A DNA stretch of 64,000 bases from NCBI GenBank assembly GCA_964596775.1, contig CAZQVN010000018.1, positions 1 through 64,000 on the forward strand. Reading direction: 5' to 3'. Source of the DNA: CAZQVN01 sp964596775 (GTDB lineage Bacteria > Eisenbacteria > RBG-16-71-46 > JABDJR01 > JAWXBZ01). Made by a program: the position numbers and the translations under genes. This document shows, piece after piece, positions 47,194-56,497 of this stretch (the first letter of the stretch is position 1; each line of letters starts with the position of its first letter). The notes below the pieces were generated by a model, which saw nothing but the letters and a program-made list of their open reading frames with translations, ran no database searches and was not told where the DNA came from.

Positions 47194-48586
47194 AGCCCGG
47201 CCGGGCTACGGCGTACTGATCATCGACGACGAGCGGTCCCTCCGGTTCACGATCGGCGAGGCGCTGCGCGGCGAGGGGTTCCGCGTGTTCGAGGCGCCGG
47301 GCGGCCTCCAGGGCTTCCAGTTCCTCCGCGACGAGGACGTGGACATCGTCCTGCTCGACCAGAAGCTGAAGGAGTCGGGCGAGGACGGCCTCGAGATCCT
47401 CAAGGTCATCAAGCGCGACTACCCGGAGGTCGAGGTCGTGATGATGACCGCGTTCGGCCGGTTCGAGTCGGCGGTGGAGGCCACGAAGCTCGGCTGCTAC
47501 CAGTACATCGGCAAGCCGTTCGAGATCGACCAGATCATCCTGATCCTCCGCGCGGCGCTGGAAAACTCCACGCTGCGCCGCGAGGTCGAGGTGCTGAAGC
47601 GCGCCGAGAGCGGCCGCTACCCGCTGACGCTCGTGGAGGGGGAGAGCCCGGCCATGCGGCGCCTCCTCGACGAGGTGGACAAGATCGCCGAGGGGTCCAC
47701 GACGATCCTCATCCGCGGCGAAACCGGCGTCGGCAAGGAGCTGGTGGCGCGCCGCGTGCACATGAACAGCCCGGTGGCCGCCGGCCCGTTCGTGGAGGTC
47801 AACTGCTCGGCGCTCCCGGAAAATCTGCTCGAGTCGGAGCTGTTCGGCTACGAGAAGGGGGCGTTCACCGACGCCAAGAAGCGGAAGAAGGGGCTGTTCG
47901 AGCTCGCCGATTCCGGCACGCTGTTTCTCGACGAGATCGGCGAGATGTCGGTGGCGCTCCAGGCCAAGCTTCTCCGCGCGCTGGAAACGAAGGCGTTCAA
48001 GCGGGTCGGCGGCACGTCGAACGTGTACGTGAACGTCCGCTTCGTGGCCGCCACGAACCGCGACCTCAAGAAGGCGGTGGCCGACGGCGATTTCCGCGAG
48101 GATCTCTACTACCGGCTCTCCGTCGTGCCGGTGGTGATCCCGCCGCTCCGCGAGCGCCCCGAGGACATCGCGATCCTCGCCGAACACTTCGTGGCGCACT
48201 TCAACCGCGAGCTGCGGAAGAGCATGGACACGATCTCCGACAAGGCGATGGAACTGCTCAAGGGGTACGCCTGGCCCGGCAACGTCCGCGAACTCCGCAA
48301 CGTGATCGAGCGGGCGATCCTCCTCGGCAGCGGGGCGACGATCGAGCCGGACCATCTCCCGATGGAGATCCTGTCGCGGGTGTCCCCGGTGGCCGCCGAG
48401 TCGAACGGCATCGCCGACGTGGCGTCCGGCAAGGGGGGGCTGCTCACGATCGCCGAGGCGGAGCAGTACGCCATCCAGACCGCCCTGGCGCTGTTCAAGG
48501 ACAACAAGACGAAGGCCGCCGAGGCGCTCGGCATCTCGCGGCAGACGCTGCGGGCCAAGATCAAAGACTACGGAATCGACGAGTGA
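47171..48586 (+). CDS. NtrC-family response regulator with GAFTDA loop
   Basis: A 471-residue activator. Receiver about 13-130 with acidic pair DD at 19-20 and phospho-acceptor D63 (VLLDQKLKESG). AAA+ domain about 155-390 with Walker A GETGVGKE, a sigma-54 loop reading GAFTDA in place of GAFTGA, and Walker B LFLDEIGEM. C-terminal Fis helix-turn-helix (AAEALGISRQTLRAKIKDYG). The Gly-to-Asp change in the loop occurs in some natural family members but may alter sigma-54 contact. ATG 47171 has GGAG upstream and lies inside the kinase gene. Its stop overlaps the next gene's GTG. Confidence 0.92.
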   Translation: MARGEEAEARPGYGVLIIDDERSLRFTIGEALRGEGFRVFEAPGGLQGFQFLRDEDVDIVLLDQKLKESGEDGLEILKVIKRDYPEVEVVMMTAFGRFESAVEATKLGCYQYIGKPFEIDQIILILRAALENSTLRREVEVLKRAESGRYPLTLVEGESPAMRRLLDEVDKIAEGSTTILIRGETGVGKELVARRVHMNSPVAAGPFVEVNCSALPENLLESELFGYEKGAFTDAKKRKKGLFELADSGTLFLDEIGEMSVALQAKLLRALETKAFKRVGGTSNVYVNVRFVAATNRDLKKAVADGDFREDLYYRLSVVPVVIPPLRERPEDIAILAEHFVAHFNRELRKSMDTISDKAMELLKGYAWPGNVRELRNVIERAILLGSGATIEPDHLPMEILSRVSPVAAESNGIADVASGKGGLLTIAEAEQYAIQTALALFKDNKTKAAEALGISRQTLRAKIKDYGIDE

Positions 48587-49764
48587 TCCGCGGGTCGCGC
48601 ATTGCGCTGGCCGCGGCGGTCGTCTTCCTGACGGCCTGTTCCGCCGCGTCGCGCCGGGACCAGGCGGACGCGCGGCCCGGGGAGGGTGCCGTCGGACCCG
48701 TGAGCCGTGCGGATGCGGACGCCGCGCCTGCCGCCGGGGCGGGTTCGAACGCCGGAGCCGCCTCCGGACGGCCGGAAGCCTACGACGAACTCACCCCCGG
48801 TCCGCCCGTCACGACGCCGATCCTCGATCTCTACGAGCCGATCGGGTTCTACGAAGTCCGCCCGCTCCACACGAGCCGCGCCGACTACTCCGGCCTGACC
48901 GTGAAAGGCGCCGACTCGTCGGGCGTCACGCTGTGGCTCGTCAACGACAAGGCGACGCGGGTCGAGGACGCGGTGTACGCGCTGGATCTCGCGTTTCCGG
49001 CGGCGATGGATTCGACGCCGGTGCCGGTAACGCCGGTACCGGTGACGCCGCGGCGCCTGCCGGTCCTCAATCCGCGGTTTCTTCCGACCGGCGAGGACAT
49101 CGAGGACCTGGGGCGCGTCGAGGCGGACGGCGACCGGCCCGCGGTCGTCTTCGCCGCCGGCGAGCGCGGCCCGTCCGACGCGCCGGTGTCGTGGACCTAC
49201 CTGATGCTTGAAAGAGGGGACAGCCTCGAGCTGATCCGCTCCGCGCAGGGATCGCCGGCGGGGGAGACGGTCAACAACGACGGCTTCGAAGGCGCGGCGG
49301 TCCGGCGCCTCGCCGACGGCCGGATCGAAACGTTCGCCTGCAAGGAGCGCCCGGCGCCCACGTACATCCTGCGCGACCGCTTCGCATGGGACGGAACGGA
49401 CTACGTCCACGCGGCGGGGCCCGACTCGCTGACCCTGACCGCGGTCGGGTCGCAGTCTGCGGCCTGCGTCGCCGGCTCCGGCGGGCAGCTCTGGATCGTG
49501 GACCGCGCGGAACGGAGGATCGCGGTGGTGGACATCGCGTCCGGCGATCCCGCCGCCGACGGAGGCCGGCTCGACGGCCGGGTCCGCCGCTGGATCCGCT
49601 ACGCGGCGGTGGACCAGATGCTGGAAGGGCGCGGCGACGACACGCCGGCTTCGCTGTACGGGGCCGTGGAAGCGGTGTCGGAGGACGCGCTCGGGCGGAT
49701 CTACCTGATGACGGACAACAACGAGTCGGGGAACTCGCGGTTGATGGTGTTCCGGAGGAGGTAG
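48583..49764 (+). CDS. Lipoprotein with predicted beta-propeller-like domain
   Basis: A 393-residue lipoprotein: signal peptide and lipobox LTAC with Cys19. An Ala/Gly-rich linker (about 25-65) leads to a beta-rich domain with DLGRVEADGDRPAVVFAAGE, NNDGFEGAAVRRLADGRIET, TYILRDRFAWDG, GAVEAVSEDALGRIYLMTDN and NSRLMVFRRR. The N(D)GFEG and LYLMTDNN-type phrases recall the esterase-like/phytase-like and SdiA-regulated beta-propeller families; I am not sure of the match. The GTG overlaps the response-regulator stop (GTGA), so it is coupled to that two-component system and may be its sensor accessory or target. Confidence 0.65.
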   Translation: MIRGSRIALAAAVVFLTACSAASRRDQADARPGEGAVGPVSRADADAAPAAGAGSNAGAASGRPEAYDELTPGPPVTTPILDLYEPIGFYEVRPLHTSRADYSGLTVKGADSSGVTLWLVNDKATRVEDAVYALDLAFPAAMDSTPVPVTPVPVTPRRLPVLNPRFLPTGEDIEDLGRVEADGDRPAVVFAAGERGPSDAPVSWTYLMLERGDSLELIRSAQGSPAGETVNNDGFEGAAVRRLADGRIETFACKERPAPTYILRDRFAWDGTDYVHAAGPDSLTLTAVGSQSAACVAGSGGQLWIVDRAERRIAVVDIASGDPAADGGRLDGRVRRWIRYAAVDQMLEGRGDDTPASLYGAVEAVSEDALGRIYLMTDNNESGNSRLMVFRRR

Positions 49765-49916
49765 GGGGACACTGGTCCTGACTCACCCCGCACCGGTCAA
49801 AAATCGACCCAATCCGGCAAGTTTCTCCGCAAAGGGCACTTCATGGTCCGGCCTTCGCTTCGGGTTGCACGCCGTAAGCCACGTTAAAACAACAGCTTGA
49901 CCCTTCCGCCTCCCTC

Positions 49917-49932
49917 TGGCACGCCGATTGCT
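49917..49932 (+). promoter_or_regulatory. Sigma-54 promoter of the TPR-FlgS-FlgR-like operon
   Basis: TGGCAC-N5-TTGCT with GG at 49918-49919 and GC at 49930-49931, exactly consensus spacing. It is followed by CAA as in the flg operon promoter (20876), so the two share CTCAA after the -12. The predicted start, about 49942, is only about 6 nt upstream of the TPR start codon. Confidence 0.85.
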
Positions 49933-49947
49933 CAAATCCCCTTCGAC

Positions 49948-50997
49948 ATGTTCCGCAAACTCCAGCCCTACATTATAGAAGCGACGGGCGCCCTGCTCCT
50001 GCTGGCGTTCGTCCTGCTGCCGGCCGATTCCCTTTCGGGGCTCGTGTCGGGACGGGATCTGAATCCGGAGGTGACCCCGGACAGTTCCGGCGTGTCCCTG
50101 CCCGCTCCCTGGATCGAGATCGCCGAACGGATGGAGGCGCGCCGCGAGTACCGGGGCGTCCTCGATCTCATGGACCGGGTCATAACGCGGGAGTCGGGGA
50201 CCGGACGGGCGGAAGCGCGGTTGTGGCGGGCCCGGTTCGCGGCGCGGCGCGGACTTTTCGAGCGGGCCGGAGCGGTGCTCGACTCGCTCGCCCTCGAATC
50301 CGGACCGTGGCCCGAGCGTCTGCGGCTGTCCGTCACCGAGAGCGCGTTCGACATGGCCCTCCTCCGCGGCGACATGAACGCGGCACGCACCGCGCTCGAC
50401 CTCTGGTCGCAGTCCCGCGGGGAGAACGACCCGGGGCTCGACAGCCTGGAGGCCGACCTCAACGCGCGGTTCGGCGCGGCGCTGCTCCAGGCCGGCGAAG
50501 AACCGGCGGAGGCGGCCCTCCATCTCGACGCGGCGCTCTCGTTGGGACTGCCGCGCGACGCGATTCTTCCGACCCGCTTCCGCTACGGCCAGGCCCTCGC
50601 CCGCGCCGATTCCACCGATCTGGCCATCGACGTCCTGCGCGCGCTCCTCCACGAACTCATGTATCTCGAGGACGAGTCGCCGCTGGCCCGCCGGGCGAAC
50701 CTCGAACTCGCGGACGTGCTCTACCGCGGCGGTCACTACCCGGAATCGCGCGCCTGCTACGAGGCGGCGCTGCCGCATGTCACGACGGCGGCGGACTCCG
50801 GGTGGGTGGTCCTGCAGCTCGGCGACGTGTTCGCGCAGCTCGGCTCCGGTCACGAGGCGCACCGGTACTACGAAGAGTACCTCGATCGCTGGCCGGACGG
50901 CACATGGGCCCGCTGGGCGCGCGCCGGCAACGCCGACATCGACACGACGGCCGTGAACGCCGGGGGCGACCCGGTCGACGTGGAGGTGGAACCATGA
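49948..50997 (+). CDS. Membrane-anchored TPR-like protein
   Basis: A 349-residue protein. A single N-terminal hydrophobic helix (about 10-30, ATGALLLLAFVLLPADSLSG) anchors it; the rest is periplasmic or cytoplasmic helical repeats of degenerate TPR type (EARREYRGVLDLMDRVITRE, ARFAARRGLFERAGAVLDSL, FDMALLRGDMNAARTALDLW, GHYPESRACYEAALPHVTTA, LGSGHEAHRYYEEYLDRWPD). Co-transcription with the kinase and activator downstream, with an ATGA overlap, suggests it feeds information to that kinase. The ATG at 49948 gives almost no leader from the sigma-54 start; another start would delete the membrane anchor. Confidence 0.75.
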   Translation: MFRKLQPYIIEATGALLLLAFVLLPADSLSGLVSGRDLNPEVTPDSSGVSLPAPWIEIAERMEARREYRGVLDLMDRVITRESGTGRAEARLWRARFAARRGLFERAGAVLDSLALESGPWPERLRLSVTESAFDMALLRGDMNAARTALDLWSQSRGENDPGLDSLEADLNARFGAALLQAGEEPAEAALHLDAALSLGLPRDAILPTRFRYGQALARADSTDLAIDVLRALLHELMYLEDESPLARRANLELADVLYRGGHYPESRACYEAALPHVTTAADSGWVVLQLGDVFAQLGSGHEAHRYYEEYLDRWPDGTWARWARAGNADIDTTAVNAGGDPVDVEVEP

Positions 50998-51923
50998 GCG
51001 CGAACACAGCCCCCGCGCCCGGTTCCGGTGACGGCCGGGCCCCGGGCGCACATTCCGCGCCCGGTCAGGCCGTTTTCGAATCGGCGCTGACCCAGGCCAT
51101 GGACGTGTTCCAGGCCACGACGCTCCGGCTCCAGGATTCCTACGACCGCCTCTCCGACCAGTACGCCCGGGTGATCGCCGAACGCGACCTCCTGGCCCGC
51201 GAGGTGGAGCGCACGCAGACGCTCGCGGCGCTCGGCGAGATGGCCGCGACGGTGGCCCACGAGATCCGGAACCCGCTCGGCGGCATCGCCGGGTACGCCA
51301 CGCTGCTGCTCCGCGACCTGTCCGCCGACGATCCGCGCCGGCGCCACGTGATGTCGATCGTGGACGGCGCCGACCGGCTCGAGTCGGTCGTCACCGGTCT
51401 CCTGCTGCTGGCCCGTGAGGAGCAGCCGGAGCGCACGGTCGGCGACCTGAACGAACTCGTCGAGGATCTCCATCTCTACGCCATGGAGGAACTGCACCGG
51501 GCCGGCTCTGCGATCCGCTGCCGGTTCCGGCCGCTCCCCGACGGCGCGCCGCTCCGCTTCGACCGGAACCGGTTGCCGCTCCTGTTCCGGAACCTGTTCC
51601 GCAATGCCGTGGACCATCAGCCCGGGGGGGGCGAACTGAGCGTGACGATCACCGCGCGCCGCGGCGGCCGCGTGCCGTGGCTCGGCGACGTCCGCGTGCC
51701 GCGCTACGAGATCACCGTGGACGACCGGGGGCCGGGGGTTCCCGCCGACCAGCGCGAGGCGGTGTTCCGGCCGTTCGTGACGACGCGTCCCGGGGGGACG
51801 GGGCTCGGCCTCGCCATCGCCAGAAAGATCGCGCGGGCGCACGGCGGCGACGTCGTCTGCCGGGCCCGCCCGAAGGGGGGCGCCCGCTTCATCGCGGTGC
51901 TCCCGATGGTGACGTCGTGCTGA
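50994..51923 (+). CDS. FlgS/FlrB/FleS-like histidine kinase
   Basis: A 309-residue soluble kinase. An N-terminal helical segment (LTQAMDVFQATTLRLQDSYD) resembles FleS/FlrB. The H-box is AATVAHEIRNPLGGIAGYAT with His89. The ATPase domain has a variant N-box RNLFRNAVDHQ, DRGPGVPADQ and GGTGLGLAIARKIARAHGG. No PAS or membrane domain is present. FlrB/FleS/FlgS kinases phosphorylate the sigma-54 activator that turns on mid-stage flagellar genes. Its start overlaps the TPR stop and its end overlaps the activator GTG. Confidence 0.88.
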   Translation: MSANTAPAPGSGDGRAPGAHSAPGQAVFESALTQAMDVFQATTLRLQDSYDRLSDQYARVIAERDLLAREVERTQTLAALGEMAATVAHEIRNPLGGIAGYATLLLRDLSADDPRRRHVMSIVDGADRLESVVTGLLLLAREEQPERTVGDLNELVEDLHLYAMEELHRAGSAIRCRFRPLPDGAPLRFDRNRLPLLFRNLFRNAVDHQPGGGELSVTITARRGGRVPWLGDVRVPRYEITVDDRGPGVPADQREAVFRPFVTTRPGGTGLGLAIARKIARAHGGDVVCRARPKGGARFIAVLPMVTSC

Positions 51924-53296
51924 GCGAGCGCCGGGCCCTGGTGGCCGACGACGAGACGGTGATGCGGAACTTCGCCGCCGAAGTGATCGAGCGGATGGGG
52001 TTCCGGGTGGACCGGGTGGCCGACGGTCACGCGGCGCGCGAGAAGCTCGACACGGATACCTACGACCTGGCGCTGTTCGACATCCGGATGCCCGGCCCGG
52101 GAGGTCTCGACCTGCTCGCGTCGGCGCGGCAGGAAGGGCGCGACACGGCCGTGATCATCATGACCGCGTTCGCCAGCGTGGACGCCGCGGTGTCGGCGCT
52201 CCGGCTCGGCGCCCGCGATTTCGTCACGAAGCCGTTCACCGCCGACGACCTGGAAATCGTGGTGACGCGGGCGCTGGAAGCGGGGCGGCTCGCTTCGGAA
52301 AACCGGCGGCTCAGGCGCGAAGTGCGCCGCGGCGGCGGCATCGACCGGATCCTCGGCACGAGCCCGGTCATCACCGACCTGAAGGAGACGGCGCTGGCGC
52401 TGGCCGGCAGCCGGGCCACCGTGCTGATCACCGGGGAGAGCGGGGTCGGCAAGGAGCTGTTCGCGCGGGCGCTGCACGTGCACTCGCCGCGCGCCGACCG
52501 GCCGTTCGTGTCGATCAACTGCGCGGCGCTGCCGGAGAACCTGCTGGAAAGCGAGCTGTTCGGCCATGAAAAGGGGGCGTTCACCGGGGCGGTGGCCCGC
52601 CAGCCCGGCAAGTTCGAGCTGGCCGACGGGGGCACGCTGCTCCTCGACGAGGTCGGGGAGATCGGACCGAACCTGCAGCCGAAGCTGCTGCGGGTGCTCC
52701 AGGAGCGGGAGTTCTACCGGGTCGGCGGCCGCGAGCCGGTCCGCGTGGACGTGCGGGTGGTGGCGGTCACGAACCAGGACCTCCAGTCGGCGGTGGAGGC
52801 GGGGCGCTTCCGCCGCGATCTCTACTATCGACTGAACGTCGTGCCGCTGCATGTACCACGGCTCGCGGAGCGAGCCGTGGATGTTGTACCCCTTGCGGAG
52901 CACTTCCTGAAAGTGTCGTCGAAAGAGCACGAGCGGGCGATCCGGGGCTTCACGCCGGAAGCCTCAGCCCTCCTCGAACGCCACACCTGGCCCGGCAACG
53001 TCCGCGAACTCCAGAACGTGATCGAGCGCACCGTGATCCTCTGCCGGGGGGACGTCGTCGACGCGAAAGACATCAGGCTCGAAGCGGAGACCGACGGAAC
53101 CCAGGCCCTGATCGCGGCGCTTCCCGAGGACCTCGAGTCGGCCGAACGCGAGCTGATCCTCGAAGCCGTCCGCCTCGAGGGGGACAACCGCACCCGGGCC
53201 GCGCGGCGGCTCGGGATATCGCTGCGGACGCTCCGGAACAAGCTCAGGAAGTACGGCGTTCCCGCCGGGCTGCCGGGGGCGAAAAGGGCCGCCTGA
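51917..53296 (+). CDS. FlgR/FlrC-like sigma-54 activator
   Basis: A 459-residue NtrC-family regulator. Receiver about 6-120 with D11/D12 and phospho-acceptor D55 (ALFDIRMPGPGG). AAA+ domain about 140-375 with GESGVGKE, GAFTGA and LLLDEVGEI. Fis-type helix-turn-helix at the C-terminus (AARRLGISLRTLRNKLRKYG). The GTG at 51917 starts inside the kinase gene (7-bp overlap). The sigma-54 promoter of its own operon and of the flg operon are the obvious candidate targets. A perfect 25-bp inverted repeat (52856-52880) lies inside the coding sequence. Confidence 0.9.
   Translation: MLSERRALVADDETVMRNFAAEVIERMGFRVDRVADGHAAREKLDTDTYDLALFDIRMPGPGGLDLLASARQEGRDTAVIIMTAFASVDAAVSALRLGARDFVTKPFTADDLEIVVTRALEAGRLASENRRLRREVRRGGGIDRILGTSPVITDLKETALALAGSRATVLITGESGVGKELFARALHVHSPRADRPFVSINCAALPENLLESELFGHEKGAFTGAVARQPGKFELADGGTLLLDEVGEIGPNLQPKLLRVLQEREFYRVGGREPVRVDVRVVAVTNQDLQSAVEAGRFRRDLYYRLNVVPLHVPRLAERAVDVVPLAEHFLKVSSKEHERAIRGFTPEASALLERHTWPGNVRELQNVIERTVILCRGDVVDAKDIRLEAETDGTQALIAALPEDLESAERELILEAVRLEGDNRTRAARRLGISLRTLRNKLRKYGVPAGLPGAKRAA
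52856..52880. repeat. Perfect 25-nt inverted repeat inside the activator gene
   Basis: CCACGGCTCGC (52856-52866), a GGA loop and GCGAGCCGTGG (52870-52880) form an 11-bp perfect stem inside codons for HVPRLAERAVDV. It is coding sequence, so any role would be on the mRNA; the loop is GGA, the CsrA-preferred triplet. Confidence 0.7.
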
Positions 53297-53338
53297 CGGG
53301 CTCACGCCGGATCGACCCCTCCGGGTTCCGGCTTTCCC

Positions 53339-56300
53339 TCACGCCACCGGATCGGTTTTTCCGAAATCCCTCCCTTTCCAGACCGCGAAGACCGCCGGGT
53401 ACACGAACAGTTCGAGCATGAAGGACGTCACGAGCCCGCCCACCATCGGCGCGGCGATCCGCTTCATCACGTCCGCGCCGGTCCCGGTGGACAGGAGAAT
53501 CGGCGTGAGGCCGATCATCGACGTCATCACCGTCATCAGCTTCGGGCGGATGCGGCGGGCGGCGCCGTCCACGATCACCTCGGTCAGGTCGTCGAACGTC
53601 CTGAGGCGCCCCTCGCGGACCCGTTTCCGGTGGGTCAGCGTGAGGTAGAGCAGCATGATGACGCCGGTTTCCGCGTCGAGCCCGGCCAGGGCGATCATCC
53701 CGACCCACACGGCCACGCTCATGTTGTAGCCGAGCAGCCAGAGCAGCCACACGGCGCCGACCAGCGAGAACGGCAGCGAGAGCAGGACGATGCCGGTTTC
53801 CACCGGCGAGCGGGTGTTCAGGTAGAGCAGCAGCAGGACGAGAAACAGGGTGACCGGCACCACGAGTTTCAGCCGCTCCTTCGCCCGCTCGTAGTACTTG
53901 AACTGCCCCACCCAGGCCAGCCGGACGTTCGGCGGCAGCACCACCCCTTCCGCCACCGCGGCGCGGGCGTCCTTCACGTAGTCGGCGATCGGGCGCACCG
54001 TGTCCACGAACACGAACCCGACGAGCTTGCCGTCCTCGCTGCGGACCATCGGTGGACCGGTGGCCGGGGTGATGTCCGCCACGAGGCCGAGCGGGATCTG
54101 GGCGCCGGAAGGCGTTCCCACCAGGATGGCCTTGAGCAGCTCCGGGTCGTCCCGGTACTCCCGGGCGTAGCGGACGTTGATCGGGTAGCGCTCGCGCCCT
54201 TCCACGGTTTCCGACACGTTCATCCCGCCGATCGCCGACATCACCACGTCGTTCACGTCGGACACGGTGAGCCCGTGGCGCGCGGCGTCCTCGCGGCGGA
54301 TCGCGACGTCGATGTAGAAGCCGCCGGTGGACCGCTCGGCGAACGCACTCCGCGTGCGCGGCACCCGGCCCACCGCTTCCTCCACGGCCAGCGATGCCTT
54401 TTCGATCGTCTCGAGATCGTCGCCGAAGACCTGGATGCCGAGCGGACTCCGGACGCCGGTGGAGAGCATCTCGGTGCGGGTCTGGATCGGCATCCACCAG
54501 ATGTTCGGCATCCCCGGAAAGTGCACGGCGTGATCCATCTCGGAAATGAGCTTGTCCCAGGTCATCCCCTTCCGCCATTCGGAACGGGGCTTGAGCATGA
54601 TCGTAGTTTCGGCCATGCCGATCGGCGCGGGGTCGGTGGGGGTGCGGGCCCGCCCCATCTTGCCGAAGACGCTCTCGACTTCGGGGAACTCCTTGAGCTT
54701 CCTGTCCATGGCCTGGAGGACCGCGGACGCCTCGGTGATCGACATCCCCGGTGGGGCGGTGGGCATGTGAAGGATGGCCCCCTCGTTGAGCGGCGGCATG
54801 AACTCGCTCTTCAGCGCCAGGAACGGGGGAACGGCGGACAGGACGCCGAGGACGGCCATCACGATGACCGCGCGGCGGTGCCGCACGACGAAGCGGACGA
54901 CCGGGATGTAGGCGTTCGTGAGCCACCGGTTCAGCCGGTTGTCCTCCTCGCGCTGGATCTTTCCGCGGATCAGCAGCGCCGCCAGGGCCGGCGTCAGCGT
55001 CACCGCGAGGATCGCCGCGAATCCCATCGAGTACGTCTTCGTGAACGCGAGCGGCTTGAACAGCCGCCCCTCGACCCCTTCCAGCGTGAACACCGGCAGG
55101 AACGACACGGTGATGACGAGCAGCGAGAAGAAGATCGACGGCCCGACTTCCTGCATCGCCGCGATCACCACGTCGCGTTCATCTCCGGGGCGCCCGGCGG
55201 CGGCCCACTCCTCGCGCTTGTTGTGGATGTTCTCGATGAGGACGATCGACGCGTCGACCATCGCCCCGATGGCCACGGCGATTCCGCCGAGCGACATGAT
55301 GTTCGCGGTCAGCCCCTGGTAGTACATCGGGATGAACGCGAGCAGCACGCCGAGCGGAATCGTGAGGACCGGGATCACGGCGCTCCGGGCGTGCATGAGG
55401 AACAGGAAGATGATCAGCGCCACCACGATCATCTCCTCGACGAGCGTGTGCTTCAGCGTGTCGATCGAGCGCAGGATGAGGTCGGAACGGTCGTAGGTGA
55501 TCTTGATGTGGACCCCTTCCGGAAGCCCGGCCTCCACTTCGCGCAGGCGCTCCTTGACGGCGTCGATCACCCGGAGCGCGTTCTGGCCGTAGCGCATGAC
55601 CACGATGCCCCCGGCCACCTCCCCCTTGCCGTCGAGCTCGGCAAGGCCGCGCCGCGACTCCGGTCCCGGGCTCACCACGGCCACGTCCCGGACCCGCACG
55701 GGCGTTCCGTCCGCGGCGCGGAGCGGGATCTCCTCGATGTCCTCGAGGCTCTTTATGTAGCCGCGCCCGCGGATCATGTGTTCGTGGCCGGCGATCTCGA
55801 TGACCTGCCCGCCCGCGTCCTCGTTCGACGCCCGCACGGCGCGGATCACCTCGGTGATCGGGATGCCGTAGGCCAGCAGGCGGTTCGGGTCCACCTGGAC
55901 CTGGTACTGCTTCACGAACCCGCCGATCGAGGCTACCTCGGCCACGCCGGGCACGCTGGCCAGGGCGAAGCGGAGGTTCCAGTCCTGGATCGAGCGCAGC
56001 TCGGCCAGGTCGTGCCGCCCGGTCGTGTCGACGACGGCGTACTGGAACACCCAGCCGACGCCGGTGGCGTCCGGTCCAAGCGTCGGGGTGACTCCCTCGG
56101 GCAGCGTGGCCTGCACGGCGTTCATGTATTCGAGGACGCGGCTCCGCGCCCAGTAGATGTCGGTGCCGTCCTCGAAGATCACGTAGACGAACGACATGCC
56201 GAACATCGACTGGCCGCGGACGAACTTCACCTTCGGCGCGGCGAGGAGCGACGACGAGATCGGGTAGGTGATCTGGTCCTCCACGAGATCGGGGCTCCGC

Positions 56301-56497
56301 CCCGGCCACTCGGTGAACAGGATCACCTGCGCGTCGGACAGGTCGGGGATCGCGTCGAGCGGCGCCTGTTTCAGCCCCCAGTAGCCCCAGGCGGACAGGG
56401 CCACGACGGCCACCAGCGTCAGGAACGGGTTGCGCGCGCAGGCGCCGATCAGCCGCGAGACCGGTCCGTGACCGGCGGTCGTTTCAGTGGTGTTCAT
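53339..56497 (-). CDS. cusA: CusA-type copper/silver RND efflux transporter
   Basis: A 1052-residue heavy-metal RND pump, full length. The TM4 proton-relay segment reads GGIAVAIGAMVDASIVLIEN. The three metal-binding methionines of E. coli CusA (M573, M623, M672) are matched at M578 (HMPTAPPG), M628 (IGMAETT) and M677 (MLSTGVRSPLGI), each offset by five, which supports Cu(I)/Ag(I) rather than Zn/Co/Ni specificity. About twelve hydrophobic segments are in the RND pattern. It is the last gene of the minus-strand operon; its start overlaps the end of the adaptor gene by 14 bp. Confidence 0.96.
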   Translation of the reverse strand: MNTTETTAGHGPVSRLIGACARNPFLTLVAVVALSAWGYWGLKQAPLDAIPDLSDAQVILFTEWPGRSPDLVEDQITYPISSSLLAAPKVKFVRGQSMFGMSFVYVIFEDGTDIYWARSRVLEYMNAVQATLPEGVTPTLGPDATGVGWVFQYAVVDTTGRHDLAELRSIQDWNLRFALASVPGVAEVASIGGFVKQYQVQVDPNRLLAYGIPITEVIRAVRASNEDAGGQVIEIAGHEHMIRGRGYIKSLEDIEEIPLRAADGTPVRVRDVAVVSPGPESRRGLAELDGKGEVAGGIVVMRYGQNALRVIDAVKERLREVEAGLPEGVHIKITYDRSDLILRSIDTLKHTLVEEMIVVALIIFLFLMHARSAVIPVLTIPLGVLLAFIPMYYQGLTANIMSLGGIAVAIGAMVDASIVLIENIHNKREEWAAAGRPGDERDVVIAAMQEVGPSIFFSLLVITVSFLPVFTLEGVEGRLFKPLAFTKTYSMGFAAILAVTLTPALAALLIRGKIQREEDNRLNRWLTNAYIPVVRFVVRHRRAVIVMAVLGVLSAVPPFLALKSEFMPPLNEGAILHMPTAPPGMSITEASAVLQAMDRKLKEFPEVESVFGKMGRARTPTDPAPIGMAETTIMLKPRSEWRKGMTWDKLISEMDHAVHFPGMPNIWWMPIQTRTEMLSTGVRSPLGIQVFGDDLETIEKASLAVEEAVGRVPRTRSAFAERSTGGFYIDVAIRREDAARHGLTVSDVNDVVMSAIGGMNVSETVEGRERYPINVRYAREYRDDPELLKAILVGTPSGAQIPLGLVADITPATGPPMVRSEDGKLVGFVFVDTVRPIADYVKDARAAVAEGVVLPPNVRLAWVGQFKYYERAKERLKLVVPVTLFLVLLLLYLNTRSPVETGIVLLSLPFSLVGAVWLLWLLGYNMSVAVWVGMIALAGLDAETGVIMLLYLTLTHRKRVREGRLRTFDDLTEVIVDGAARRIRPKLMTVMTSMIGLTPILLSTGTGADVMKRIAAPMVGGLVTSFMLELFVYPAVFAVWKGRDFGKTDPVA

